Source: Pararge aegeria
Lineage: Eukaryota > Arthropoda > Insecta > Lepidoptera > Nymphalidae
Reading direction: 5' to 3'
Length of the DNA: 64,000 nt
Assembly (NCBI RefSeq): GCF_905163445.1
Contig: NC_053204.1
Coordinates: 7,199,501-7,263,500 of the forward strand
Shown here: one piece after another, positions 1 through 13,400 of the stretch
How the letters are laid out: each line of letters begins with the position of its first letter
Position numbering within the stretch: the first letter of the stretch is position 1
Program-made: the position numbers and the translations under genes
The notes under the pieces: model-generated
What the model was told of the DNA's origin: nothing
Seen by the model: only the letters and a program-made list of their open reading frames with translations
Database searches by the model: none

Positions 1-744
1 AATTAGCCAGTCTCGGTAGTAGTATGTGAGACTTTCGTCTTCCAAACTATTCCACAATGTAGAGGTTACGGTGCCAAAAAACATTTCCATGTCGAGTGAC
101 CCAGAACTGTTCTGTTGGTTTAATTTATCACAAATGGATGTGTGAATAAAGGATTTTGTTGCAAAATTACGTTGGAAAGTCGGCAAATCTCGGTCGTAAG
201 TATATAACATTTTGGACAGACCTCTGCGATAAGACCTGAAAAGTTGAACCCGAACTATTTGGTGGTGTGGTCCGAATATGTTGTATAATGTTTTATCTGT
301 TAGAATCCTCGAAATTCCCGATGCTGGACTTGGAAGGTTGCGTGTAGCGACTAAATAAGGCAGTTAAGGTTTGACGAGACGAATTCTCTTACTACATTTA
401 ACTTATTTTAACCTCGGTTGTAGCTTTCGAGCTTACACATAATTTTGAAAGGAGCCGAAAGCCTCTGTATATGGCTTTAAAGTTTATTTTACATAAGCCC
501 TCTTCCACAGATAATCAAAAACGAAAGGACAGTTCAATGAAGCATTTAAACTTTTTTATTATTTTGGCAATAAGAAATTTGATACAATTTCTTACAGTTG
601 GGTCATAAAAAAATAGTAGAAATTCGCGTTTGCACTGGTATTCTAAAAGAACGTTATGGAATAATCGAAGAATACAAATTTTAGGACTGCTTTAAAAAAT
701 TATTGCTAGTTTAGGTACTTATAGAAATTGTATATTAAACAGAG
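1..744. other. unassigned flank upstream of gene A
   Basis: I see no coding exon or recognisable repeat here. The last bases before 743 (a weak pyrimidine run ending in AAACAG) look like a splice acceptor, so this may be an intron of gene A whose earlier exons lie left of the window. Confidence 0.4.
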
Positions 745-3288
745 ATGCAAGGGGTAGATGTGACTGCAGCCGTTGAAGATGACAGTCCTGTGGACGGAAG
801 TCAGCTCATCGATTTAGATGAATTCGTCGATATGGAGAACGACTTAGAGAACTGGAATGAAGACGTTGGGATTGCGGTTGCCGATGACAAGGATACCGAA
901 GGTCAAAGGTTAGTAAAGTTTATCTAAAATAGTTATGCAAGATTATTGTCATTCTCTTACGAGGGGGAGTAGGGGGGAAGTTTAAGGTGTCCTACGTTCA
1001 GCCGCTTAGACCATAGGCGGTCAGTTTTTAAAAGACTTTTATAGTTGATGATGATTTAAAGTTTTCTTGCCAGTGTTGTCAAAGAAGATACCAACACTGA
1101 CGATAACGCTACTGAGCATAAGGCAGAAGAAACCGTAGAAGTTGAGAAGAGTGTAAATACACAAAAGGCAGCGTTTCCGGATTCTGGTAAACTTGATGAA
1201 GTAGATAAGACTGTACTGATAGTTGACGAAGCCGTCAAGTCTGATCAGGTTAGCCTTTTCACCAAAAGCATTACTTTATTTTCATAGCTTATTATTAAAC
1301 GCTCTGTGACCTCGATACGCTGAATAACGAAAAAATCTAATAATGAAACCACGAAGCAACGATTATAGTAACGAAAACATTTGGTCAGGGCTAACGGAGC
1401 AACGATTGCACGTGATAACGATAAAATTTACACTGCGTAGCAGTAGTTACAGGCAAAATTTTATGTGTATGCTTATATTTCTCTCTGAACTACTAGATTA
1501 TTGATTCTACTTTCTACCACAATGCAAAAAACGGGTCGATCACTTGCTCTGGCAAAAATAAAAACAAATATATCCCACGTGAACTGTTCATTTCTCCGCG
1601 ATTAAAGTTAGTGTCTGTGCTAAATTCGATTGAGAACGTTCAGCTTTTCTGGCGATTGGCTTTTATTTTGTTTCTTCTTTATTTTATGTATGTTTAGATG
1701 TTTGTGTGCAATGAAGTATTTCTTCTTCTTGTTCTTCAAACTTTCGAATTTGGAATATCAGATTAGAAAGACTGGCCAGGAAGCTTCCACCACAGCCTTG
1801 GATGTTCCAACCTTTTTGGAGTATACTTCTTATTGCGCGTTAGGGAAAAATGATGAGAGTAAATTTTACCCGGTAAAAAACCGACACCCTGAAGTTAGCT
1901 GTAAGGTTTGACAGTGTACACTTTCAATTGTCGAAGTCTGCGGGCTCATTCCGGTGATTTAATTAATATAATTGTACAGCAATCTCTAATTTTAATGTTG
2001 AGTGAAACTTGGTTGTCCGATAATGAGTCTATTAGTATTCCAAATTTAATTGTTTATTATGTACATTATTAGTATTACATTTCTTTAATTATGGGGAAAT
2101 ATTTATTTCGTGATATTTGAATAAACTTTATTTAACTAGATAATGCATTATATTAAAACGTTCAATGTATTGAATACTTTTTTCTATTGTTACTGTCGTT
2201 TTTTGTACAAACGGAGAATAAGGCGAAAGATAAAATTTTTGAAAAGATTTTTACCTTGTTACGCCTAAGAAGTATAACTTCTAACGTTTACACACACGTT
2301 TTTTTTTCAATCACATTAAACTAATTTTTTTTTGGGTCCGCCTGTGTTTCTTTACGAAGCGAAGTGAATGAGTTATTCAGAGATTTGCCGATGCTTTCGT
2401 TACAATATTCGTAGCCTTGTGCTTTCGATACTGGTAATTTTCGTGCGGTCGATTCGGCGTATCAAATATGCAAATACTGAGGGCCTTACAAACGTAACAT
2501 AACCTCGGAATAGATACGCATTGCTATGTCCTATGCCTTGAAGAGCCACGTTAAGCTATCGGTCCTGCGCTCCTTTTGTTTGTTTGTGACGGTAATACTT
2601 CCCATGTGGTCCGATTTTCATCAGGTCAAGATCCGTTTAAGCCAGTGCCTGATTGAGCAAGCGCGGGGCCCGTAGCAAATTCTATAAAAGAGCCCTTGAC
2701 CTGCTATGGGTTCTTAAGTATAAAGTGGTAAAAATACAATTCAATACTCAATACGTATCTTAAATAAGTATAAACGTATCTTAAATACAATACGTATTTG
2801 CTATCTATAGGTTACAATTTTGTGGGTAATTAATAGTGGGAACCCGTTGACATCGTGTAACTATTTCGTGTACTATGTTGATTGTCCATTAAATAAATAA
2901 ATAGTGTAGTAAATTACTATAGGTGATGTCTGTATGCGTTTGCGTGTCAGTCAGTCAGTTAGTCAGGCAGAGATGAGTGGTATTAAAATATGCGGGGCTC
3001 GTAGCAATTGCTACTCTTGCTACGTGATTAATCCGGCACTGGTTGAAGGGATCCTGGAGAAATTGAGGTATATCTTCAAGTATTAATAAGAATATAAGAA
3101 CACCTATAGCGATTTGAGTATTTTTTAGAATTTTTTAACAAAGAAAAACCTACTGTTATACAACTTTTTAGTTTTATTACAAAGTCGGCTATTTTGTCGA
3201 TATTTTTTTAAATTCCTTTTATGTTTTCTTACAGAGAGCTGTTGATTATGTAGAAGTTAAGACGACTGAAGAAAAAGAAGCACAGTAG
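745..3288 (+). CDS. gene A: small acidic three-exon protein with SUMO-interaction-like motifs
   Basis: I do not recognise the family. Three exons join in frame: 745-908 (ends in phase 2, donor GTTAGT), 1074-1248 (acceptor TTGCCAG, donor GTTAGC) and 3235-3288 (acceptor CTTACAG, stop TAG at 3286). From the ATG at 745 they give 130 residues, very rich in Asp and Glu, with no membrane segment or signal peptide. Two stretches resemble SUMO-interaction motifs, a hydrophobic run followed by acids: LIDLDEF near residue 22 and VLIVDEA in exon 2. The protein looks largely disordered and is probably nuclear (inference). The base before the ATG follows an AAACAG acceptor-like site, so exon 745-908 may be internal and the N-terminus may lie outside the window. 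The gene converges on gene B; the two stop codons are about 0.5 kb apart. Confidence 0.6.
1926..2045 (+). mobile_element. LINE endonuclease-domain remnant in gene A intron 2
   Basis: Forty codons without a stop read like the start of a non-LTR retrotransposon AP-endonuclease. They hold the N-x-R-S-L start, then a hydrophobic strand followed by the S-E-T-W-L motif and D-N-E-S. The flanks do not continue the frame, so this is a short fossil. The subfamily cannot be decided. Confidence 0.6.
2643..3041. mobile_element. hAT-type MITE, 399 bp
   Basis: The ends are inverted repeats, CAGTGCCTGATT on the left and AATCCGGCACTG on the right. They are flanked by an imperfect 8-bp target duplication: GTTTAAGC at 2635-2642 and GTTGAAGG at 3042-3049 (6 of 8 match). 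CAGTG-type ends with an 8-bp duplication are the hAT signature. There is no transposase inside, so it is non-autonomous. It lies in intron 2 of gene A. Confidence 0.6.
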
Positions 3289-3802
3289 AATTTTACTTTC
3301 TTTATTACCATCTAGAATTAAGGTAACAATTGACAGTTACAATCCTTAATGATGTTTTATGGCTATTTTTTAACCATTCCAATGCATACATGTAATTCTC
3401 AACTTCGGTAAAAATACATTGGTCAGCAAACATGTTTTTTTTTTATTATCAGTTACTAATGCTCGATTTCATTAAACCTAGGAGACTTAAATCTAAATAG
3501 GATTCTTATTTATTAGAAGATACCCTAGAGAAAAAAAAACCTTTCAACTCTTAGCGAAACACGCTAGCTGCCGTCTAAAATGCTTATGCGTTATTTATAT
3601 GTAAAATACGTGAAATACATAATAGATCAAACAAATTTTAATATGGTATTTCCAGCATAACTTATATTAATAAAATATCAGTATATTTAACAGGAGAATG
3701 AAAGAAATCCTATACAAAATAGGAAATCAACACTGACAGTTAACAAGTCATGAGGAAACGATGCTAACAATACTATAAAACAGCATCCTTATGTATTAAA
3801 CT

Positions 3803-4440
3803 TTAGAAATCTTCTAAATCGTCATCAGCTATATGATCAATAATTTCAGACTCAATGATATCCTCGGATACATTCTCATCTGTTTCATTTTCATGCTTAG
3901 ATATGACATTTTGATTGGTTGGTTTGCTTTCTTGTTCCAAGGAATCAAATTTCCGTTCGGTTTCTTTATTTTCATCCAAAGACACAACATTTTGTTCAGA
4001 TGATTCGCATTCTTGTTTCAAAGTTTCAACATACTCTACAGTGTCTTCATTTTCATCCAAAGAAATAATATTCGGATCGGTCGGTTTGCTTTCTTGTGCC
4101 AAACTTTTAACGTTCCCTTCCGTTTCATTTTCATCCAAACAAACAATATCCTGATCGGTTGGTTCGCTTTCTTGTGCCAAAGTTGCAACGTTCCCTTGCG
4201 TTTCTTCATTTTGAGCAGATGGATTGCTTTCTTGTTCCAAAGTTTTAACATTCCCCTCAGGTTCTTCATTTTCGTCCAAACAAATAACTTTCTGATCGAT
4301 ATCTTTGCTTTCGTGTACAAGAGAATCAACATTCTCTGCAGTTTCTTGGCTTTCTTTTTCCAAGGACTCAATAATTTCGACGTCATCCTTTGGTTGAGTG
4401 GACTCTTTGCTATTCTTTTTACCACTGCCGCCAGCTTTAC
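3803..4440 (-). CDS. gene B last exon: acidic tandem repeat with SIM-like core
   Basis: 638 nt, phase 1 in (acceptor TTGTATAG), stop TAA at 3805-3803. The peptide repeats a unit of roughly 22 residues containing the SIM-like core hydrophobic-hydrophobic-x-Leu-Asp-Glu-Asn: VICLDEN, IVCLDEN, IISLDEN and VVSLDEN, with a weaker VISKHEN and an outlying VEIIES. Between the cores lie LEQES/LAQES blocks. It is very acidic and ends in ADDDLEDF. The long plus-strand frames over the same bases are shadows. Confidence 0.75.
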
Positions 4441-7400
4441 CTATACAATGAATAAAATACAAGTATACAGTTTAAATTTGAGGTTTCATCATAATAAACT
4501 AGTCATGCTCTCTTCAAAAAGTCTCTCTGGAAGATGCGATCTCATCTTTTATTCGGGAACCTATTTTTGTGTGCTAGTGAGGTTAATTTTAAGTCTTCAG
4601 CCGTGGCCACGCCACTAACAAAGACGTGCTGCAAATCGATTTAGCTCTTTTTTTATTCCAATGCAAGGTAGCCCTTGGCTGCAATCTCACCTGGTGATAT
4701 GTAAAGATAGCAGCGGGCTAAACCTGTATGGCAGTTATATTTAACCCACAGCCCTATGGTTTTTACGCGACATCGTACCGCAACGTAAATCCTTTGACGG
4801 CACGCCTTTTCGGTAGGATGGTGACTAGCCACGAATGGAGCCGCCTACCAGAACAGGACTATTAAAAAAAATGCAAAACTATTTTTAAACCATGGCGATG
4901 AATATTATTACAGTTTTCATTGTAACGAAAAACCTTTGTTGTACAAATGCCATCAATAATTACTATGAGAGAAATAATTGTACAGTTTGCATTAAAAAAA
5001 TACGCGTTGACAGCCATAACATCAGTGTGCCAAGTGTGAGATTTACTACCTTCGTTTACTTATTCAATCGCACGATTTGTATAGCACTAATGTTTCTCAG
5101 TATTTTAACTAGATGGCGCTATCTCGATATCAGGAAGAAAATCTCGCACAAGGCACTCTGCTGTGTTTACATAATAGGTGAAAGAGGATCATAAATTAGT
5201 ATGGCAACCAAAAAATAAAGATATAAGATCGTAGCTAATGTAAAAATAAAAAATATGAAGACAAAACAAAAAAAAAAAATGTAGGTATGGACACCCTAAT
5301 CGCAATACCGGTATGAAATAGACTACGACCTAGTTCTACCTATAATATATAGACATGCTAGCTACGCCCCGTGTTGCTACCCGCGGTGCTATCTATATAT
5401 AAAAGAAAGTTGTGTTAGTTACACCATATCTAACTCCAGAAAGGCAGGACCAATTTTTATGATATTTGATGTTTTGGATTCCTCTTAGACCGGAATAGGA
5501 TAATAAGTATTAAAATATAACATTCAAAAAATTATCTGCGGTACGAAGTTCGCAGGGACAGTTAGTTTGGTATAAAAGTACGAATGTTCCTGTAAACCAA
5601 TTGGAATTCGGCGTTTTTCCAGGATTAAAAGTAGCCTATGTTAGCCTCCTCCGAACTTTTAGGACGCTCTTTGCAAAAAAATCCAAGTTGAAGGATAAAC
5701 TAAGAAACATACTTTTGCATTTATAATATAAGTAGGGATATTTTTTAATTAAAAGGAGCTGTCGCGTAAGACTACTATGATACGATATTTAGTTTTTAAC
5801 TATTGACAGACGAAAAAAAAATTTTCGGCTCTTAAAATAAGGTACAAAATTTGGCATCTTGTTTTTACATTTACGTCACTATTTAGCGAAATGCGTATAA
5901 AAAAACATCTACACGACATATCATGGTTCTGTAAGTAGTAATGGCTTCCTAAATAATTTATCTTTATTAAAATGCAATTTTACAGAAACTGATGTCTTAC
6001 GATAAATTAAAAAAAAAAACATATAAAAAATACCAGAAAGCTCTCGGCATTTTGTTGTTTACATTAAAACTAACAATGGTTTCACAGTGTAATGTCACTT
6101 TATAGAAATACCATGTTTTTTTTTGTACGAAATAAATTAATACTAAATGAAAAAGAAAGAAAAAAACTTAAAACAAAAGTTGTTAGTTTTAATTATAAGA
6201 ACTACAAGGCTTTCTGATGTTTTCTATTTAACCCTGTATATTTAAGATTTTCATTATGAAAATTAAGCTTAATTTGCTATACTCCGCGAACAGCAGGAGA
6301 ATCTATCGTGTAATTTATAATTTCTTCAATCCGTATACTCCACACCAAACAGATCTTCGGCAATGTACCCTACGCACGTTTCGATCCGAAACCGGAGCAT
6401 CCTCAGGAGATGTTGACTTTTTGTTTTTTGTTTTTTTTTTTTGTTTTATAATCATAATAAATATACTACGACAATACACACATCGCCATCTAGCCCCAAA
6501 GTAAGCGTAGCTTGTGTTATGAGTACTAAGATGAGTGATAATTTTTTTTATGAATAACATACATAAATACTTAGAATATACATATTAACACTCAGACACT
6601 GAAAAACATTCATGCTCATCACACAGACATTTTCCAGTAGTGGGAATCGAACCCACCCATTGAGCCTTTGGCTCAGAAAGCAGGGTCGCTGCAAACTGCA
6701 CCAATCGGCCGTCAACTTTACAATATAAACTTTGTATAACTTTAAAATGAATAATTGTTTCCTGAAAATTATTTATTGTAAAAATTATAAATTACACCAT
6801 ACAGATTCTCCTGCTGTTCGCGGAGTATAGCAAATTAAGATTAATTTTAATATATATTATGCATTTCCGCAAAGTAACGCCTGCTTCTATCCAATATTTA
6901 AGATTCTCGTATTTTCGGGGATTCGAATCAGATTTGATAACGCTCTGAGAGTCTTACCTTCATAGGCGTCTTTTGTGGATTTGAGCATTTTTTTGTAATT
7001 GTTAGTAGCTAGTTTGTATATGGACCAGTCTACGTCGTCCCTCGTGTTTTTGGCCCTGTTGAACAGGTGTCTGATTCTTTGCCTCTCTCTCTCTATCTCT
7101 GGAGTCCACCAGATGTTTTTCGGTTTATTTATGGTCTGCCATTCGGTATCTGTAATACGCCTGATCATATCCTTACTCATATTATAAATCAGCTGTTAAC
7201 CGATTTCTACATCCGCGGGTAGTACGGTTTTTAAAAAACCCACAAACTATATTATACTTGCATTATTTTACTGTTCAGAAGAAGAAGTGAACAAGATAAG
7301 ACTTTTCGTAGAAAAAAACGACTAATCTTTTAAATCTTCCCTCGAAATTTGCTCACGTTGTTTTCCTTCACCGTTAAAGCAAGTGATATTTAATTGCTTA

Positions 7401-10400
7401 AAACACACATAACGAATGGTGAGAGGCGCCGAGGATCGGACTCTGTCTGGGGCTGTAACCACAACGCTATCACCGTTTAGATAAGAGTATATAATATAGT
7501 TTTCAGTTTTTCTCGACTTCCATGAGAACCGATTTCAATGTATCATGAAAATTAAGCCTAATTTGCTATATATGATGGATTTCCGCAAAGTAACGCCTGC
7601 TTCTATCCAAGATTTCAAATTAGCGAAAAATTCTGATTAATGATACTAAAATGGTCAAAATAAAATTTAAAAAAGCAGTGTTATTTGGCTATGATTGGCC
7701 ATATAACATTTAAACACCAGTATGGATTACCAGTGTTACAGCTTTCAAAATGTCAAATTTATCCCTTCAATATTAGAACGTGATACGTGGTCGTAACTTA
7801 TGCTGTCTGCAATCTCACCTGGTGGTAAGTGATGATGCAGTCTAGGATGGTACCGGGCTAACCTGTTAGGGAGTATGGTAGTCATCCCCCAATCGGTCTC
7901 TACGCGACATCGCACCGGAACACTGAATCGCTTAGCGGCACGTCTATGACGGTATCACCCAAAAGATTAGACTATTTTTTTTTTTTTATAGACGAGCGCT
8001 TGACTGCAATCACATCTGATAGTAAGCGATGATGCAGCCTAAGGTGGAGCGCGCTTGCCTAGAAGATGCCTATTCACACTTGATTTGAAGGTACTCATAT
8101 TGTAGGAACTGGGGAAAATGGAAGCTGGAAGAGCATTCCAGATCCAGAGAAAATTCAGAAATTAGAAATTCCTGAATTGCCCCTGCTGGTAATCTAACTT
8201 GAGACCTCCTACTAAAATTCACAGCGCTCACCGTTGCGCCAGGGAGGTCGTAAAAATCCGTTCTCATCTGTAGAACCAGAGTTACCGTAGTAGCTCAAAG
8301 AGTTGCGAAGCTAAATTGAAAATATCTCGCATATTTTCAATCATCGCTCGGAGAACCGATGGACGTTGGGGTCCCAAGGTGCTGGAATGGCGACCCCCGT
8401 CGAGGAGGACCGATGACATCAGGAGAACTCTGGCATGCAGGTTTCCTCACAATGCTTTCCTTCTTTCACCGTTGAGGAAAGTGATATTTAATTTTTAATT
8501 TTGCTTATTTTATAGATGTGTTGAAATAATATGCTTGTTATCCCTACTAATATTATAAATGTTAATTTAAGTTTGTTTGTTACGCTTTCACGCAAAAACT
8601 ACTTAACCGATCCTCATGAAACTTTGTACACATAATCTTGGAAGTGTAAGAAGTAATATAGGATACTTTTTATTCCGACATTAAGCTCGGTTCCTTTGGG
8701 AGAGGGGATGAAAGTGTTTGACGATTTTACACCCGACAAATTATAACCGATTTAAATAATTATTTTTGTACTATAGAGGTTATAATATGTGTTTAATTTT
8801 GCCCAAACTGTGGTTGGAGATAGAGAACAGAACTCCTCAGCGGACAGCAGCAAACCCGGCTTAAGGCTTAGCGATACTGAATACTTTAATTTTTTTTAGA
8901 ACTACAACTAAATTGAATGCCACATCAAAAAACAAAATCAAACGCGGACGAAGTCGCGGGCAACAGCTAGTACAAATATAAACTCACCTCTAAATTTTTT
9001 AAGTTATGTGCATTTTTTATTAAAATATCACTTGCTTCAAAGGTAAAGGAAAACATCGTGAGGAAACCTGCATGCCTAAGAGTTCACCATAATATTCTCA
9101 AAGGTGTGTGGAGTCCACCAGTCCACACTGGGCCAGCGTGGTGGACCTTAACCCGTTCTCATGGTGGGAGGAGACCCGTGCCCTGCGGTGGGCCGTTAGT
9201 GGGTTGGTGTGGATGAAAGAAAAGAAAATACATAAATGTATATGATTAAGTAGGCGGGAGAATGAGATTTTATAATAAATTTTAGCTACCACGGAAATAA
9301 TATACCCCTTTCATTTATCCTAATACTTTTGTTCAACTATATCCATCTCTTTCTCTCGTAGGCTCGTAGGTTATCAGTAGTTACACTTCTGCCGTGTGTG
9401 AATTGCAGTTGATTTTTTCTTTGTTTTTTTTTTTTCATAAATATAAATAAAAATGTGTAAGTACCTGCATTTGTATCATTATTTGCTTTTCCTTCCGCTT
9501 CTTGTTCTTCATCGTCATCTATAAGTACAACCTCCTTTTCACTGTCCACATACACTACGTCGTCCTGGTCCGTTTGATTTTTATCTTCTTCTTTGTCTAT
9601 GTTGTCAATGTTGGCGTTGTATGTACCTAAAAAAAAGTTTTTTTTTTAAATCGTTGGACAAAGCCGATGGTATTGGTAAACGATTGCTTATTAACAGAGC
9701 AACAGTTCGTAGGGCATGAAAGAAACACGTGACACAAAGTGCTACCCTGTGACCACGAAACACTCGAATTTAAGATTAGCATGTTGTATGTATCCTTTTT
9801 GATCATTGTTTTTTTTTATTTGATTTCATTTTGAACAATCTTATTACGTATGTATTTAGATTTTTTGCTGAATATCCATTATTGGAGGTTGGCGTGATCA
9901 CTGTAACGCAGTTTTATACTTTTACAATGATCATCGTTTCATGAATTAGCGGTTAAAAATATGTTATTGTCACAAAAAAAAAACAACCTGAAGCCGTAGG
10001 TCACCAGCAACCGCACCCTTCAGATTGGAACACAGGAATGCTGCTTAGCGGCAGAAATAAGCATTACAACAAGTGTGACAGTTATTTTGTAATGTGGATA
10101 AATAATGAATCTTTTTATAACTACAAGTTGATATAATGTGCCAGATATCTCTACGCGATCAAATCAGATATGAGGAGATCCGTAGAAGAACCAGAGCTCA
10201 ACGAGTAGCGAAGCTGAAGTGGCAATGGGCGGGGCACAGAGCTCTGAGAAAGGATGGACGTTGGGGTCCCAAGGTGCTGGAATGGCAGCCACGAACTGGT
10301 AAGCGCAGCGTTGGTCGACCCTCAACGAGGTGGACAGACGACATTAAGCGAGTCATAAGTAGCCGCTGGATCCAATGGCGAGTTCGAATCCCAGCACGCA

Positions 10401-13400
10401 CCTCCAAATTTTTTAGGTTATGTGCGTCTTAAATATCACACAAATGTTCTCAAAGGTGTGTGAAGTCCACCAATCCGCTCTGGGCCTGCGTGGTGGACTG
10501 CGTCCTTAAATCTTTCTCACTGTGGGAGGAGTCCCGTGCCCTGTAGTGGGCCGATAATGGGTTGGTGTGATGACGATGATGACACACCCCATCTAGCCCC
10601 AATGTACGCGTAGCTTGCGTTATGGGTATTAAGATGACAGATGAATATTTTTATAAGTAACAAGCGTACCCAGCCCGCTTCGCCGGGCTAGATTTTGCTT
10701 AATTTTATTTAAACAATAAACTTACATCATTAAATTTTTAAGTCTCATAATATATTAAATCATTTATTTCTCTCCGTATTCATTCTCTTCTATTCTCTTC
10801 TCGGGCGGGTGCAGATCATTATCTACACCCATGTACACCCAACAATAGAATATCATCATAGTAAATAAAAGCTGTATTTGACAGTTTGACAGTTCAAAAA
10901 TAGGAGTGCTCCGATCGTCACCAAACTTTACAGGATTACTCGCCAGGTCAATCCGGAGATTCCCTGAAAGTTTCATTAAAATCGGTCCAGCCGTTTCGGA
11001 GCCTATACGGAACATACCCACACACTTTCTCTTTCATATATATACATAGATAGATATATATACATTAATATTGGTAATATACAGTCTTATCGGTTGATAT
11101 CATATTACTTAAGAAGTAAAGTTTATTTTACCTGTATAATTGTCACCATCGCAGTCGTCTAGCGCGAAATCGTCCTCATCAAACATCATAGCTTCGGAGC
11201 CGGCCACTTGCATGTTCTGTCTCTTGAAGTTGCGTTCCCTAAGCTTCTCTCTCATACTTGGCCTCGGTCCGGCAACGTGCATGGTTTTAACCATCATGTG
11301 GCAATCCTCTGTCGAAAATAGGATAGTATAAATAATAAATAATAAATATACTACGACAATACACACATCGCCACCTAGCCCCAAAGTAAGCGTAGCTTGT
11401 GTTATGGGTACTAAGATGACTGATGAATATTTTTATGAATTATATATACATAAATATTCCATTGGTTGCCTGGAAGAAATCGCTATGTAGCGATAAGGCC
11501 ACCAAATTGTACTCTCTTGATTGTATTTATATCTTTGTAACTACTTTTTGTTTCTTTGGTGTACAATAAAAGTGTATTCATTCATTCATTCATTCATAAA
11601 TACTTAGAAAATACATATAAACACCCAGACACTGAAAAACACTTAATGCTCATCACACAAACATTTTCCAGTTGTTGGAATCGCCTTGGCCTTGGACTCA
11701 GAAAGCAGGGTCGCTGCCCACTGCGCCAATCGGCCGTCATAGTAGTCCTTATTCACAAAGTCAGAGAGTACAATATTCAAAACTCTATTTTTTCAACTCC
11801 TTTAGGGCTTGGAAGTATTGGTTTGTGATCGCGATTGTGCTTCATGTTTGTCAACGGCAAAGAGGAGAAATGTTTTCTTGTGAAAACATTATTAATTCCT
11901 AAGTACTTTAACTCTACACTTGGCAAGACTTTTATAAATATTCACTGTTTCTAGTATACTTAAATATTAAATTTTGTTCGTGTCGGAAACATACAAAAGA
12001 TACAAAAAAAAAATCCAACTTTTACATGAAAACCTAAATAATACTTCAAAGGTACATTATTAACTGTCTCTGAAACTTAGCTTTGAAATCGAGACGCTAA
12101 TAGTTTTTGAGTAAGCATTGTCATAGTTTTTACTGTAAAGAATTCAGATACAGCCCTAACATCATATGCAAAAGTAAAATCAAGTGACTTCTGTCACTAT
12201 ATGGCATGCTTCGCGTAGCGTAGGTACTATGCTCGTGTCCGTCTTTTATCTACAATAGGGTTGTCATAAGTAAACACTTAGAATGTTTTGAATTAGTTTG
12301 TATGGAAAAATAAATATATGCTTCTTTTGATTTTATATTCCTTATGAAATATACTTATGCATGTTGTATATACAGTTTTCAACATATAGCATATATCTTT
12401 GAATGCATATTGCTATTACGCTATCACAAGTTTTTATAATCCCTACTAATATTATAAATGTGAATGAGTTTGTTTGTTACGCTTTCACGCGAAGTAGTTT
12501 TCGCGTGAAAGCGTAACAAACAACTGATCTTCATGAAACTTTGTTCACATTTTTTTTGAAAGTGTTAGAAGTAATATAGGATACTTTTTATCCCGACATT
12601 AAGCTCGGTTCCTTTGGGAGAGGGGATAAAAGTGTTTGACGATTTTACACCATAACTCCGACAAATTATAACCGATTTAAATATTTATTTTTGTACTATA
12701 GAGGTTATGATATGTGTTGAATTAAGCCCAAACTTTGTGTAGATCTAATGAATGTAGTTGGAGATAAAGGACAGATATCCTCAGCGGACAGCAGCAAACC
12801 CCACATTTAAGGCTACTTAGAACTACAACTAAATTAAATGCCACATCAAAAAACAAAATCAAACGCGGACGAAGTCGCGGGCAACAGCTATTAAAATATA
12901 CTTTAAAAAGTATATTTACAAGTTCTTACCAAGTCGAAACAAGTCTTTAAGGTAAATTACAAGTTCTTACCAAGTTTAAAGGTTTCCATTTCTACCAGGT
13001 CATCATAAGACTTGTAGCTGCCGCAGGTAACCACGTACATCTTGGGGCACTTCTTGATGTTGACGACCCCTTTCTGCTTCATATACCGGTCGAAAGACGC
13101 GTGCTTAGGCCACTTTCCAATAGGGAACACGCGTAGTACCAGCCCCGTCATTATGTTGAGAATGCGTTTCGTAACATTCAGTGTTAACACCTTAAAAAAA
13201 AATGTTTTTGACGTGACAACGTCTTATAATTCGATGGAGCCGGCTGCACGCACGAAAAAACATGACGCATGCGGCGTTACCTCGCTCTGAGGCGTTCCAT
13301 TCAAGGCTTGAAGTGCAAGCGAGAGCGCGGAACGAGCGACAAAGAGGCACAGTCGGCCTCCGCGTTCGACATCTGTCTCTCTCCTACTTGAGTGAGCGAT

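Noticed and set aside
3915..4618. Plus-strand open frames of 79 and 201 codons
   Set aside because: Antisense shadows of the repetitive last exon of gene B.
4892..5194. 100-codon plus-strand frame with hydrophobic stretches
   Set aside because: No splice sites, no known domain, biased AT composition; likely chance in an intron.
6649..6714. tRNA-like sequences with A and B boxes as real tRNA genes (also at 11700, 14220, 15250, 30250)
   Set aside because: They occur many times with the same SINE tails and do not close into a full cloverleaf with a sensible anticodon arm and acceptor stem.
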